From Pseudobdellovibrio sp. (GTDB taxonomy: Bacteria; Bdellovibrionota; Bdellovibrionia; Bdellovibrionales; Bdellovibrionaceae): 32,721 bases of DNA. The position numbers were made by a program, and so were the translations under genes. This document shows, piece by piece, positions 1 through 6,765 of the stretch (position 1 is its first letter; each line of letters begins with the position of its first letter). The stretch covers positions 1-32,721 of the forward strand of contig JANWIU010000021.1 in the NCBI GenBank assembly GCA_025449725.1. The letters run 5' to 3'. Below the pieces are notes generated by a model. It saw only the letters and a list, made by a program, of their open reading frames with translations. It did no database searches and was not told the DNA's origin.

Positions 1-972
1 AATTTTTACGGCAAAAAAGCAAAATTAAGCCGAGTGGTTGTAAAACTGATCAGCGACACCTCTTCGCTGAAAGCAAATTTAGCTTCTGGTCAGATCACTG
101 CCATTTCAGCCGTGGGCTTTCCGCCTGATACGGCCATCCTGATGGACGAAGAATTCAAAAAATCAAATGCGCCGTTTCAAGTGCGCTTTCAGAATTCAGG
201 AATATTTCAGGGCATCTACTTCAATTTAGAAAAAGATATTTTTAAAGATGCAAAAGTCCGTGAAGCACTGACCGCCGCCGTTGACAAAGAAAGCATTGTA
301 AAGGCTTTTTTTAACAGTCATATGCCACCGGCAGACGGAATTCTTTCACCGAAGCATCCGGCCTTTCAAAATCCTAAAAAAACTTATTCCATCAGTAATG
401 CGAATAAAATTTTAGACCAAGCCGGATGGAAGCCGGGCCCTAACGGCATCCGTGAAAAAAACGGCAAGCCATTAACGTTTGTATATAAAACTTCAGCAGG
501 TCTAAAAGTTTTAGAAAATATTCAGGTTTATGTTTGCGAAAAATTTAAAACGATCGGTGCCCTATGTGCGATCAAAAATGAACCCCCACGTGCCTTGTTG
601 GGCCAAAGTGTGCCGCATGGTGAATTTGATCTGGCGATGTACGGCCAGCCTTTGCCGATTGATTCGACTTTAACTTCGTATTTTTCTTCAAAAGAAATTC
701 CAACAAAGCAAAACAGCTGGGCCGGCGGAAACTCCATTCGCTTAAATTCGCCTGAAGTAGATCAGCTTTTATCTGATTTTGACAAAGAACACAGTCCTAA
801 AAAGCGCAACGAAATCGTCAAAAAACTGGAAAACTACTTTGTTAAAAATTTCGTGATGATTCCACTTTATCACCGGCGCGAAGCCATTGTTTTGCCAAAA
901 AACCTCACTGGTGTAGAAGATTCGTACGAAGGGACAGCCTTTACGACTCCTGAAAACTGGCAATTCAATTAG
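1..972 (+). CDS. Oligopeptide ABC transporter substrate-binding protein (SBP family 5), C-terminal part; 5' end outside window
   Basis: The reading frame is open from the first base, so the N-terminal half lies upstream of the window; the GTG at 34 is an internal codon, not a start. The visible 323 residues match the C-terminal half of family 5 extracytoplasmic solute-binding proteins: an opening YGKKAKLSRVVVKLISD-like segment, then 'LASGQITAIS', then 'GIYFNLEKDIFKDAKVREALTAAVDKESIV', the classic region where the lobe II helix follows the substrate-contact strand, and later 'NANKILDQAGWKPGPNGIREKNGKPL'. Such proteins are periplasmic or lipid-anchored and deliver peptides (sometimes nickel or other ligands) to a Dpp/Opp permease. 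No permease or ATPase gene follows, so its partners must be upstream or elsewhere. Ligand cannot be told from sequence. Family assignment is confident. Confidence 0.9.
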   Translation, partial: NFYGKKAKLSRVVVKLISDTSSLKANLASGQITAISAVGFPPDTAILMDEEFKKSNAPFQVRFQNSGIFQGIYFNLEKDIFKDAKVREALTAAVDKESIVKAFFNSHMPPADGILSPKHPAFQNPKKTYSISNANKILDQAGWKPGPNGIREKNGKPLTFVYKTSAGLKVLENIQVYVCEKFKTIGALCAIKNEPPRALLGQSVPHGEFDLAMYGQPLPIDSTLTSYFSSKEIPTKQNSWAGGNSIRLNSPEVDQLLSDFDKEHSPKKRNEIVKKLENYFVKNFVMIPLYHRREAIVLPKNLTGVEDSYEGTAFTTPENWQFN

Positions 973-1003
973 GGATCATTTGCTTTTGAATCTACAATGT
1001 GGC

Positions 1004-1009
1004 TATAAT
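1004..1009 (+). promoter_or_regulatory. Candidate -10 box (TATAAT) for the ankyrin lipoprotein gene
   Basis: A perfect TATAAT lies 33 bases before the ATG at 1042, in the short gap after the peptide-binding protein gene. The best -35 at 17-base spacing is TGCTTT at 981-986, which is weak; a TTGAAT at 986-991 is too close. This suggests the lipoprotein gene has its own start of transcription. Confidence 0.45.
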
Positions 1010-1041
1010 TTTCTTGTCTAGAACCTTTGGAGAACCAATAC

Positions 1042-1719
1042 ATGCGCAGCTTGATTAAAATTTTTGTTAGCTTCATCGTCCTTGCTTCAGCTTTAATGCT
1101 GGCTTCTTGCGCCACCGGAAGCGGCCCAAAACGCATCAGCGATCCTGAAGATTGTATGAAGTATGTTTTTGCAAACGATTTGGATAAACTAAAAGAATAC
1201 CCCCTTGATTGCGTCAACTACCACGCTGAAAACGGCGTGACGACGCTGATGATGGCAGTGGCAAAAGGCAATTCTGAAATCGCAACGTGGCTTCTTGAAA
1301 CCGGTGCAAACGTTAATTCCGTCAATTATCTTCGCCAGAACGCGCTTCACTATGCCGTTATTCACAATCAACCAAAAATGATCGATCTGCTTCGCCAAAA
1401 CGGCGGCGAGATCAAACCGAATGCCCACGGTGTTACGCCTTTAATGATGGCTATCCAACTTGGCAATTTTCAAATGGTAGAACTGATGAATCCAAAATTT
1501 GAAGATGTGAATGTAGCGGCTGATGACGGCTGGACAGCCATTTACTTTGCGATTCGTAAAGAAGACCGTAAAATTTTAGATTACCTTATTGCTAAAGGTG
1601 CCTGCGTTAACTTCCAGGACACTTACGTACAAACGCCAATGGACTTCGCAAAAGAAGTTGGATGGAAGTACGCTCAAGATAAATTAAAAAACGGCAAGCG
1701 CTGCGATAAAACGAACTAA
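1042..1719 (+). CDS. Ankyrin-repeat lipoprotein
   Basis: 225 residues from the ATG at 1042, chosen over an in-frame TTG at 1027 because GGAG at 1029-1032 sits 9 bases before this ATG and the signal peptide then begins MRSLIKIFVSF. The signal peptide ends in a lipobox L-A-S-C at about residues 20-23, so the product should be lipidated by Lgt (encoded at 17478-18569). The mature part holds about four ankyrin repeats: 'NGVTTLMMAVAKGNSEIATWLLETGANVN', 'RQNALHYAVIHNQPKMIDLLRQNGGEI', 'HGVTPLMMAIQLGNFQMVELM' and 'DGWTAIYFAIRKEDRKILDYLIAKGACVN'. Ankyrin repeats bind other proteins; the partner is unknown. The last five codons and stop are duplicated just downstream (see the repeat at 1704-1740). Confidence 0.85.
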   Translation: MRSLIKIFVSFIVLASALMLASCATGSGPKRISDPEDCMKYVFANDLDKLKEYPLDCVNYHAENGVTTLMMAVAKGNSEIATWLLETGANVNSVNYLRQNALHYAVIHNQPKMIDLLRQNGGEIKPNAHGVTPLMMAIQLGNFQMVELMNPKFEDVNVAADDGWTAIYFAIRKEDRKILDYLIAKGACVNFQDTYVQTPMDFAKEVGWKYAQDKLKNGKRCDKTN

Positions 1720-1740
1720 TAAATCGATAAAACGAACTAA
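1704..1740. repeat. 16-base direct repeat, period 21, at a convergent gene junction
   Basis: CGATAAAACGAACTAA occurs at 1704-1719 and exactly again at 1725-1740. The first copy encodes the last four codons (D-K-T-N) and stop of the ankyrin lipoprotein. The second copy is in the same frame and again ends in TAA. The CTA inside its terminal CTAA (1737-1739) is the TAG stop codon of mtnP on the other strand. The same arrangement recurs at 6001-6044. Confidence 0.9.
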
Positions 1741-2594
1741 GACATCAGTAAGTCGACCCATGCTTTTTTAGAAGACGGAATGGCCTCTTTAGGCATGAAT
1801 AAACCCGTACGCAGCCCGCCTTCGTAAGCGGCGCTATCGTTATAAAAGCTACCTGCTCTTAAGAATAATTTAAGCAATGAAAAAGCCTTGGCGTTGTTTC
1901 CGCGCATGACCCGAATAACCTCATCCACTGTTACGTGCGGAATCGAATCATCCCAGCAATCATAATCCGTTACAAAGCAACAAGGTAAGTACGGCAGACC
2001 CGCCTCACGTGCTAAACCATATTCCGGAAAGTTCGACATCCCGATGATCTGTGCGCCCATCTGGCGGTAAGCATTGGATTCCGCTTTTGTCGAAAAGTAA
2101 GGCCCTTCAATACAAACGTAGGTTTGACCGAAGTGAGTTTTAAATTCTGAATTCAAATTGTTCTGCATGACAAGTTCAATGGCTCTTTCAGCCATGACTT
2201 CGCAGATAGGTTTTGCCAATGAAACATGGCCGATAATGCCTTCACCCAAAAAAGTACTGCGGCGTACTGATTTAGTGCGGTCAATATACTGATAGGGAAT
2301 AACTAAATCACCCGGAGCATATTCTTTTTGAAGCGAACCCACTGCACTGAAAGAGATAACGGCACGGGCCCCGTGCTTCTTCAACGCATAAATGTTAGCA
2401 CAGTAATTAATCTCACTTGGAAGATGCTCATGATGTTCACCATGGCGGGAAATAAATAAAAAATGATCGTTGTTAACACGGACTTTCTTCAGGCCGCTGG
2501 CAGCCAAGCCAAACGGAGTTTCCCTATCAAGAATTTCAACCGTTTCGAATTCGTCGAATTTTTCAAAACCTGATCCACCGATGATTCCTAACAT
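1737..2594 (-). CDS. mtnP: S-methyl-5'-thioadenosine phosphorylase (MTAP)
   Basis: 285 residues, normal MTAP length. It phosphorolyses 5'-methylthioadenosine (probably also 5'-deoxyadenosine) to adenine plus the 5-substituted ribose 1-phosphate. Phosphate and nucleoside site motifs are clear: GGSG at 6-9, RHGEHHEHLPSEINY from residue 50, 'FSAVGSL' near 83, 'CIEGPYFSTKAES' at 161-173, 'GMSNFPE' at 185-191 and 'TDYDCW' at 209-214. The Ser-Asn in GMSN and the DxD at 210-212 follow the MTAP branch of the purine nucleoside phosphorylase family. The start overlaps the end of mtnA by 7 bases, so the two are co-translated. It is the third gene of the aldolase-mtnA-mtnP operon and supplies the substrate of MtnA. 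Confidence 0.93.
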   Translation of the reverse strand: MLGIIGGSGFEKFDEFETVEILDRETPFGLAASGLKKVRVNNDHFLFISRHGEHHEHLPSEINYCANIYALKKHGARAVISFSAVGSLQKEYAPGDLVIPYQYIDRTKSVRRSTFLGEGIIGHVSLAKPICEVMAERAIELVMQNNLNSEFKTHFGQTYVCIEGPYFSTKAESNAYRQMGAQIIGMSNFPEYGLAREAGLPYLPCCFVTDYDCWDDSIPHVTVDEVIRVMRGNNAKAFSLLKLFLRAGSFYNDSAAYEGGLRTGLFMPKEAIPSSKKAWVDLLMS

Positions 2595-3607
2595 GATTTC
2601 AAAACCCCTTCTTCAATATCTTTTTTAAAATAGACCGCTTTGTCCAGAATCCATTCCGTTACTAATTGGTGCGGAGTCACGTCAAAAGACGGATTGTAAA
2701 CTTCAATGTCGTTCGGCGCCCATTGTAGATCGCCGTAACCTTTTACTTCTTCGCGCTTTCGTTGTTCGATTGGTATAAATGAACCGTTCGCACATAGCGG
2801 GTCTACTGTCGTATAAGGTGCCGCCACATAAAACGGTATACGGTGATAAAAACAATTCACCGCCACACTGTAGGTACCGATCTTGTTGGCAAAATCGCCG
2901 TTAACTGCAATTCGGTCCGACCCGACGATGGCTTTGTTAATTTTACCCAGGCTCATCAGATGTGCAGCCATATTGTCAGTAATTAATGTAAATGGAATTC
3001 CAAGTTTTTTAAGTTCCCAAGAAGTCAGTCGCCCGCCCTGCAGTAACGGACGTGTTTCATCCACATAAACGTGAATTTTCTTTCCGTGCTCGTGGGCGCG
3101 TCTTATGACTCCTAATGCTGTTCCTACGCCTGCAGTCGCAAGTCCGCCGGTATTACAGTGGGTCAGTATTTGGTCGCCGTCTTGTAAAAGCTCAGCGCCA
3201 TTTGCAGACATACGCTCACACAGTTGCACATCTTCATTAAAAATTTGCACTGCCAGGTCTACAATTTTTTCTTTATTAAAATTATCGCGAATCACTTTTG
3301 TCATGCGGTCTACGCAGTTCATTAAATTAACGGCTGTGGGCCGCGCCTCAAACAACATCTGAGACATCACTAATAGTTCATCTCTTGAAACGCCTGCGTG
3401 CGCCAGCTTCGCAATCATAAGACTTGCTGCCACGCCGATCAAAGGCGCGCCGCGAACGCGAAGGCTTTTGATGGCTTCAATCATTTCATCATTAGATTTG
3501 ATATCAATCCATTTTTCTTCATGCGGAAGTAAAGTTTGATCCAACAATAATAAATTAAATTTCGAAGAATCTATTTCAGCAGCTAAAGCCAGAGACTCCA
3601 GTTTCAT
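2588..3607 (-). CDS. mtnA: Methylthioribose-1-phosphate isomerase
   Basis: 339 residues, typical for MtnA of the eIF2B-like family. It converts 5-methylthioribose 1-phosphate (and, in some bacteria, 5-deoxyribose 1-phosphate) to the ribulose 1-phosphate. Catalytic signatures are present: THCNTGGLATAG with Cys151, 'VDETRPLLQGGRLTSWEL' at 182-199, and VGSDRIAVNGDFANKIGTY with Asp231. The usual GADR reads GSDR here, a mild variant. The ATG overlaps the stop of the upstream aldolase gene as TAATG (3605-3609), so translation is coupled on both sides. Cytoplasmic. It stands between MtnP and the class II aldolase in both gene order and reaction order. Confidence 0.94.
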   Translation of the reverse strand: MKLESLALAAEIDSSKFNLLLLDQTLLPHEEKWIDIKSNDEMIEAIKSLRVRGAPLIGVAASLMIAKLAHAGVSRDELLVMSQMLFEARPTAVNLMNCVDRMTKVIRDNFNKEKIVDLAVQIFNEDVQLCERMSANGAELLQDGDQILTHCNTGGLATAGVGTALGVIRRAHEHGKKIHVYVDETRPLLQGGRLTSWELKKLGIPFTLITDNMAAHLMSLGKINKAIVGSDRIAVNGDFANKIGTYSVAVNCFYHRIPFYVAAPYTTVDPLCANGSFIPIEQRKREEVKGYGDLQWAPNDIEVYNPSFDVTPHQLVTEWILDKAVYFKKDIEEGVLKSC

Positions 3608-4266
3608 TAAAGTAAAACCTCGCCGATTTTTTTTCTGAGCTCATACAGGTATGCGATCTCTTCTTTTGGCAGCGGGTGTAAGCCACCCAGTTTTTGCGCT
3701 GTCGCTAAAATCTGTGAAGAGTGCTCAATGCGTTCCATACCACGATAAGCTTCGTCTAAATCCTCACCCCAGGCTACGGCCCCGTGGCAACGTAAAATCA
3801 AAGCGCGGTGCTGAGGTAAAAACGGCTTCATCACTAAACCCATTTGTTCCGTACCCGGTCTTGCATAGGGAACAAACGGAATATCCCCGGTTGCCAAAAT
3901 CACTTCTGACAAACAATCACTGGGAAGTTTTTTTAGCTCAGGCTGCGCAATGGACCAGGCGATAGCCGTTGGCGGGTGCGCATGCACGACAGCTTTGGCT
4001 TTCGGCGATGATTTATAAACTTCTAAGTGCATCAGCCTTTCGGTTGAAGGCTTACCTTCAAGAATATCACCTTTAATATTAATCACAGCCATTTGTTCAG
4101 GATTCATAAACCCTTTTGCGATTCCGGAAGGTGTAATCAAAATTTCGTCATCAGAAATTCTATAAGAAATATTTCCGTCAGCTGCAGCCAGCATATTTCT
4201 GGCATGAAGCCGCTCACAAATCTCGACGATATGTCTGGCGATAGCGTTTGCTTTTAGGCTTGTCAT
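3607..4266 (-). CDS. Class II aldolase/adducin-family protein, probable methylthioribulose-1-phosphate or 5-deoxyribulose-1-phosphate aldolase
   Basis: 219 residues of the FucA/MtnB fold. Metal ligands and catalytic acid can be placed: Glu76 in PSTER, His95 and His97 in VVHAHPPT, His161 in RCHGAVAWG; the phosphate-binding GNIS is at 31-34 and 'ITPSGI' at 44-49. Overall wording is closer to FucA and the Ald2 aldolases than to dehydratase MtnB, and no mtnK, mtnC, mtnD, mtnW or mtnX gene is nearby. With mtnA and mtnP in the same operon this fits the DHAP shunt, where the ribulose 1-phosphate is cleaved to DHAP and a C2 aldehyde. The alternative is MtnB of the universal methionine salvage pathway; sequence reading alone cannot fully exclude it. 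First gene of its operon; no Shine-Dalgarno is visible before the ATG. Confidence 0.8.
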   Translation of the reverse strand: MTSLKANAIARHIVEICERLHARNMLAAADGNISYRISDDEILITPSGIAKGFMNPEQMAVINIKGDILEGKPSTERLMHLEVYKSSPKAKAVVHAHPPTAIAWSIAQPELKKLPSDCLSEVILATGDIPFVPYARPGTEQMGLVMKPFLPQHRALILRCHGAVAWGEDLDEAYRGMERIEHSSQILATAQKLGGLHPLPKEEIAYLYELRKKIGEVLL

Positions 4267-4295
4267 ACATTAGACATACAACGTAGGTTTGAAGT

Positions 4296-4820
4296 ATGGC
4301 AACTCTCTTAATTATGGCTCTTCCTGATGAATCTCAGATGGTTTTTGAAAACAACGGCCATAAGCCGTTTTATTGCGGAGTCGGCCAAACCAAAGCCGCT
4401 TTCCACACTCACAAACTCATCAGCGACCTTAAGGCAAAACACGTCATCAACCTTGGGACCGCCGGCAGCCACACTTTTAAACAAGGCGAGCTCGTCGAAT
4501 GCACAAGCTTTATTCAGCGCTTTCCCAATGACTTTAACCCAATGAAGAGTCCTGTACTTAAAACCAAGGCGCGAACCTCTCTCCCCACTGTTACCTGCGG
4601 CACAGGGGATTACATTGAGACTTCCAAGCCGTTAGTCCAATGCGATGTTATGGATATGGAAGCCTATGCGATGGCCTACGTTTGCCGGCAATTGGGTGTG
4701 GAGTTTACTTCTATAAAATACGTTAGTGACAGTTCAGACCAGCACATGGTCACACATTGGCAATCTTGCTTGCAAGATGCCGCCGCCAAGCTGTTTAATG
4801 AATACAAGAAGTTAATTTAG
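4296..4820 (+). CDS. Compact MTA/SAH-type nucleosidase (PNP/UDP family)
   Basis: 174 residues, against about 230 for E. coli MTA/SAH nucleosidase. Despite the short length the active-site landmarks align: Glu12 in MALPDES, at the same position as catalytic Glu12 of E. coli Mtn, 'VINLGTAGS' at 50-58, 'CGTGDYI' at 101-107, 'MDMEAYAMAYVC' with Met121-Glu122, and 'YVSDSSDQ' with Asp145 at the place of catalytic Asp197. The shortening falls in the middle (about 70-100). It should hydrolyse a purine nucleoside such as MTA, SAH, 5'-deoxyadenosine or possibly futalosine; the last is notable because menaquinone genes occur here, but menB indicates the classical route. It is divergent from the aldolase-mtnA-mtnP operon with only 29 bases between starts, pointing to a shared role in nucleoside salvage. 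No clear Shine-Dalgarno. Confidence 0.8.
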   Translation: MATLLIMALPDESQMVFENNGHKPFYCGVGQTKAAFHTHKLISDLKAKHVINLGTAGSHTFKQGELVECTSFIQRFPNDFNPMKSPVLKTKARTSLPTVTCGTGDYIETSKPLVQCDVMDMEAYAMAYVCRQLGVEFTSIKYVSDSSDQHMVTHWQSCLQDAAAKLFNEYKKLI

Positions 4821-4838
4821 ATTCTTTTTAGGCGGCCT

Positions 4839-5279
4839 GTGCAACACGAAAACCGATTCTCACATGAGATGATTGAAATTTTCAAAGATGGTGATCTCAT
4901 TTTTGAAGAAGGCGATATCGGCCGTGATTTGTATATTGTCCAGTCCGGTGAAGTTAAAATCAGTAAGAATTTTAATGGTAAACATATTGAGCTGGCAAAA
5001 TTCAAAAAGGGCGACTTCTTTGGCGACATGGCCTTATTACAAAGTATTCCAAGGTACGCCAGCGCACACGCCAGCGGCGAAACAAGATTATTAATTTTAA
5101 AACCGGGCGGCTTCTTATTAAAAATCCGCCGTGATCCCACCTTTGCTTTTGAAATGCTTCAACAGTTAAGTCACCGAATAAAAGTCAGTAACGATCGCAC
5201 CATGGCCATAATTCAAAAATTCGATCTGCCAAAAGACGAAGTACAAAAAATTCTTGAGGCTTTGGACGGTCAGCAGTGA
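4839..5279 (+). CDS. Single-domain cyclic-nucleotide-binding protein
   Basis: 146 residues from a GTG start preceded by AGGCGG; an in-frame ATG at 4869 is a possible alternative. Residues about 13-115 form one cNMP-binding (CAP effector) domain: 'FKDGDLIFEEGDIGRDLYIVQSGEVKI', 'FKKGDFFGDMALL', 'PRYASAHA'. The phosphate-binding cassette reads FGDMALL..IPRYAS, so the Glu that usually contacts the ribose is Asp and the Arg is kept. There is no helix-turn-helix after it, so this is not a Crp-type regulator but a stand-alone sensor. The end overlaps the next gene as GTGA (5276-5279), which suggests fixed stoichiometry with the phosphoesterase. Ligand (cAMP, cGMP or other) is unknown. Confidence 0.85.
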   Translation: MQHENRFSHEMIEIFKDGDLIFEEGDIGRDLYIVQSGEVKISKNFNGKHIELAKFKKGDFFGDMALLQSIPRYASAHASGETRLLILKPGGFLLKIRRDPTFAFEMLQQLSHRIKVSNDRTMAIIQKFDLPKDEVQKILEALDGQQ

Positions 5280-6004
5280 TCACATCGATCAAATCCGAAA
5301 AGTTAGTTGTCATTTCTGATTTGCATTTGGGAAATCCGTTTTCAAATGCCAAACGAATGGCGATCCCATTTATTAAATGGGCGGCGAATCAGGGTTATGA
5401 CATTTGTATCAACGGAGATGGCCTTGAAATCGCCCAAGCCAGTTTTAATAAAATTGCGTTTGATGTTCCTGAATTGTTCCGCACCCTAGGAGACATGCGC
5501 CGCAAAGGCCGCGAAGTTTATTACGTGACCGGCAATCACGACATCGCGTTAGAACATTTCTTAGAAGACTGGGGCGTCATGAAGGTCTCCCCGTTTTTAA
5601 ATGTGCGCTCGGGCGCTAATAGAATTCGGATAGAACACGGCCACATCTATGATCCGTTTTTTGTTAAATACCCGCGGCTGTACGAAACCCTTACTCACAT
5701 TGGCGGATACTTCCTAAAAATAAATCCAAAGATTTACAAATTATGGATCAACTTTGAAAGTCTGCTTTCAAAACTCCGCGCAAGAAGAACCGGTATCGTT
5801 GGAGAACATCCTCAATTTAAAGAAGCTGCTGAAGAGATTTCACGAAGAGGCTTTGATGCTATTGTTTTTGGTCATACTCACCATGCCGGTGAGGCCGAAT
5901 TAGAATCAGGAGCGCGGTATTATAACCCGGGCTCCTGGATGTTATCTTCACATTACATTGCCATCGAAAACGGAAACGTCGAACTCAAAGAGTGGCGAAT
6001 TTAG
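5276..6004 (+). CDS. Calcineurin-like metallophosphoesterase, LpxH-like (UDP-2,3-diacylglucosamine diphosphatase family)
   Basis: 242 residues, the size of E. coli LpxH (240). The five metallophosphoesterase blocks are all present: SDLHLG (Asp15, His17), NGDGLE (Asp48), TGNHD (86-89), EHGHIYDP (His121, His123) and FGHTHHAG (199-202), so a two-metal centre is intact. A hydrophobic helical insert at about 128-165 (FVKYPRLYETLTHIGGYFLKINPKIYK) resembles the membrane-facing cap of LpxH. LpxH cleaves UDP-2,3-diacylglucosamine to lipid X in lipid A synthesis; other family members have different substrates, so I call it LpxH-like. GTG start overlaps the cyclic-nucleotide-binding gene by 4 bases. Its TAG stop lies inside a duplicated tail of the facing gene. 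Confidence 0.8.
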   Translation: MITSIKSEKLVVISDLHLGNPFSNAKRMAIPFIKWAANQGYDICINGDGLEIAQASFNKIAFDVPELFRTLGDMRRKGREVYYVTGNHDIALEHFLEDWGVMKVSPFLNVRSGANRIRIEHGHIYDPFFVKYPRLYETLTHIGGYFLKINPKIYKLWINFESLLSKLRARRTGIVGEHPQFKEAAEEISRRGFDAIVFGHTHHAGEAELESGARYYNPGSWMLSSHYIAIENGNVELKEWRI

Positions 6005-6044
6005 AATCTTCGCACGGCTCTGGTTAGAATCTTCGCACAGCTCT
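6001..6044. repeat. 21-base imperfect direct repeat, period 23, at a convergent gene junction
   Basis: TTAGAATCTTCGCACGGCTC-T at 6001-6021 and the same with one G-to-A change at 6024-6044. Read on the minus strand the second (6024-6044) encodes the last six codons and stop (R-A-V-R-R-F-stop) of the secreted protein gene; the other copy repeats them after that stop, out of frame by 2. The copy at 6001-6021 contains the TAG stop (6002-6004) of the phosphoesterase gene. Confidence 0.9.
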
Positions 6045-6653
6045 AAAGAAAATACCTCGTACGGAATTTCGGCAAAGCTCCTTAGGTGCATCACTTCCCG
6101 GGTAGCACATAGCAGGTGTGCTCGGATCACGATAATTGCTTCTTGATCCTGGCCGAGGCTGGAAAGTAGGGTCTTGATTATTGTTGTTTCTAAGTCTTAA
6201 GCGATTTGTAAAAGTACATTCCCACGGGCCATCACACAGATCGAAGTTAATACCTCTCACACGATCTACCAAACCGCCACCATCACCGTGCGGGCGTTCA
6301 CTAGGTAAAATGCGGTAACGCATATTATTGTAATCATCGTCAGAGAAATCAATCGCTGGATCTCTTCGCAATCTTAAGGCATTTCGAATATTCTCTGGCA
6401 CAGGTTGAAAATCAGAATCAACTGATTGCCCTTGCGGAGCCACGATAAATTCGTAATTAAATTCCGGCGGTAACAACGGATTTACCGGAGCCGATGCCGA
6501 CGGGGCTGGATTCGCCGGAGCGGCAGCTGCCGGTCCACCTTCAGAAGGTGATGACTGAGGAGGTGCCGTTACAATGATTTCATCGGCCTCCTGAGCATTG
6601 GCTATTCCTGTAAAAGATAAAGAAACAAATAACGATAAAATTAATAATTTCAT
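6024..6653 (-). CDS. Secreted protein of unknown function with Pro/Ala-rich linker
   Basis: 209 residues from the ATG at 6653, preferred over a GTG two codons upstream because GGAG lies 5 bases before it. The signal peptide MKLLILSLFVSLSFTGIANA ends in A-N-A before QEADE. Residues about 30-60 are a low-complexity Pro/Ala/Ser linker ('PPQSSPSEGGPAAAAPANPAPSAS'), typical of exported proteins with a tethered domain. The C-terminal domain (about 80-209) is rich in Arg and Asn and has four Cys ('CDGPWEC', 'CYPGSDAPKELC') that could form two disulfides. I do not recognise the family. Convergent with the phosphoesterase gene; the C-terminal codons are duplicated beyond the stop. Confidence 0.65.
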   Translation of the reverse strand: MKLLILSLFVSLSFTGIANAQEADEIIVTAPPQSSPSEGGPAAAAPANPAPSASAPVNPLLPPEFNYEFIVAPQGQSVDSDFQPVPENIRNALRLRRDPAIDFSDDDYNNMRYRILPSERPHGDGGGLVDRVRGINFDLCDGPWECTFTNRLRLRNNNNQDPTFQPRPGSRSNYRDPSTPAMCYPGSDAPKELCRNSVRGIFFRAVRRF

Positions 6654-6731
6654 GTCCACTCCATTCTAACATCCCCCCTATCGGGTTTATCTGGACCCAT
6701 CTTTAAAAAAAACAGGACCTTCAGCGGGAAG

Positions 6732-6759
6732 TTGCAAAACCGCCCCAGAGTGATACATT
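6732..6759 (+). promoter_or_regulatory. Candidate sigma-70-type promoter for the secreted protein gene at 6766
   Basis: TTGCAA at 6732-6737 and TACATT at 6754-6759 are separated by 16 bases. Transcription would begin near 6766, at or a few bases before the start codon (ATG at 6766 or 6772). With no Shine-Dalgarno in front of either ATG, this predicts a leaderless or nearly leaderless mRNA. Confidence 0.4.
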
Positions 6760-6765
6760 AGTCTA

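Noticed and set aside
3607..4266. Naming the class II aldolase gene mtnB
   Set aside because: The MtnB dehydratase reading is possible, but the sequence is closer to FucA/Ald2 aldolases and no later methionine-salvage genes are present, so no symbol is given.
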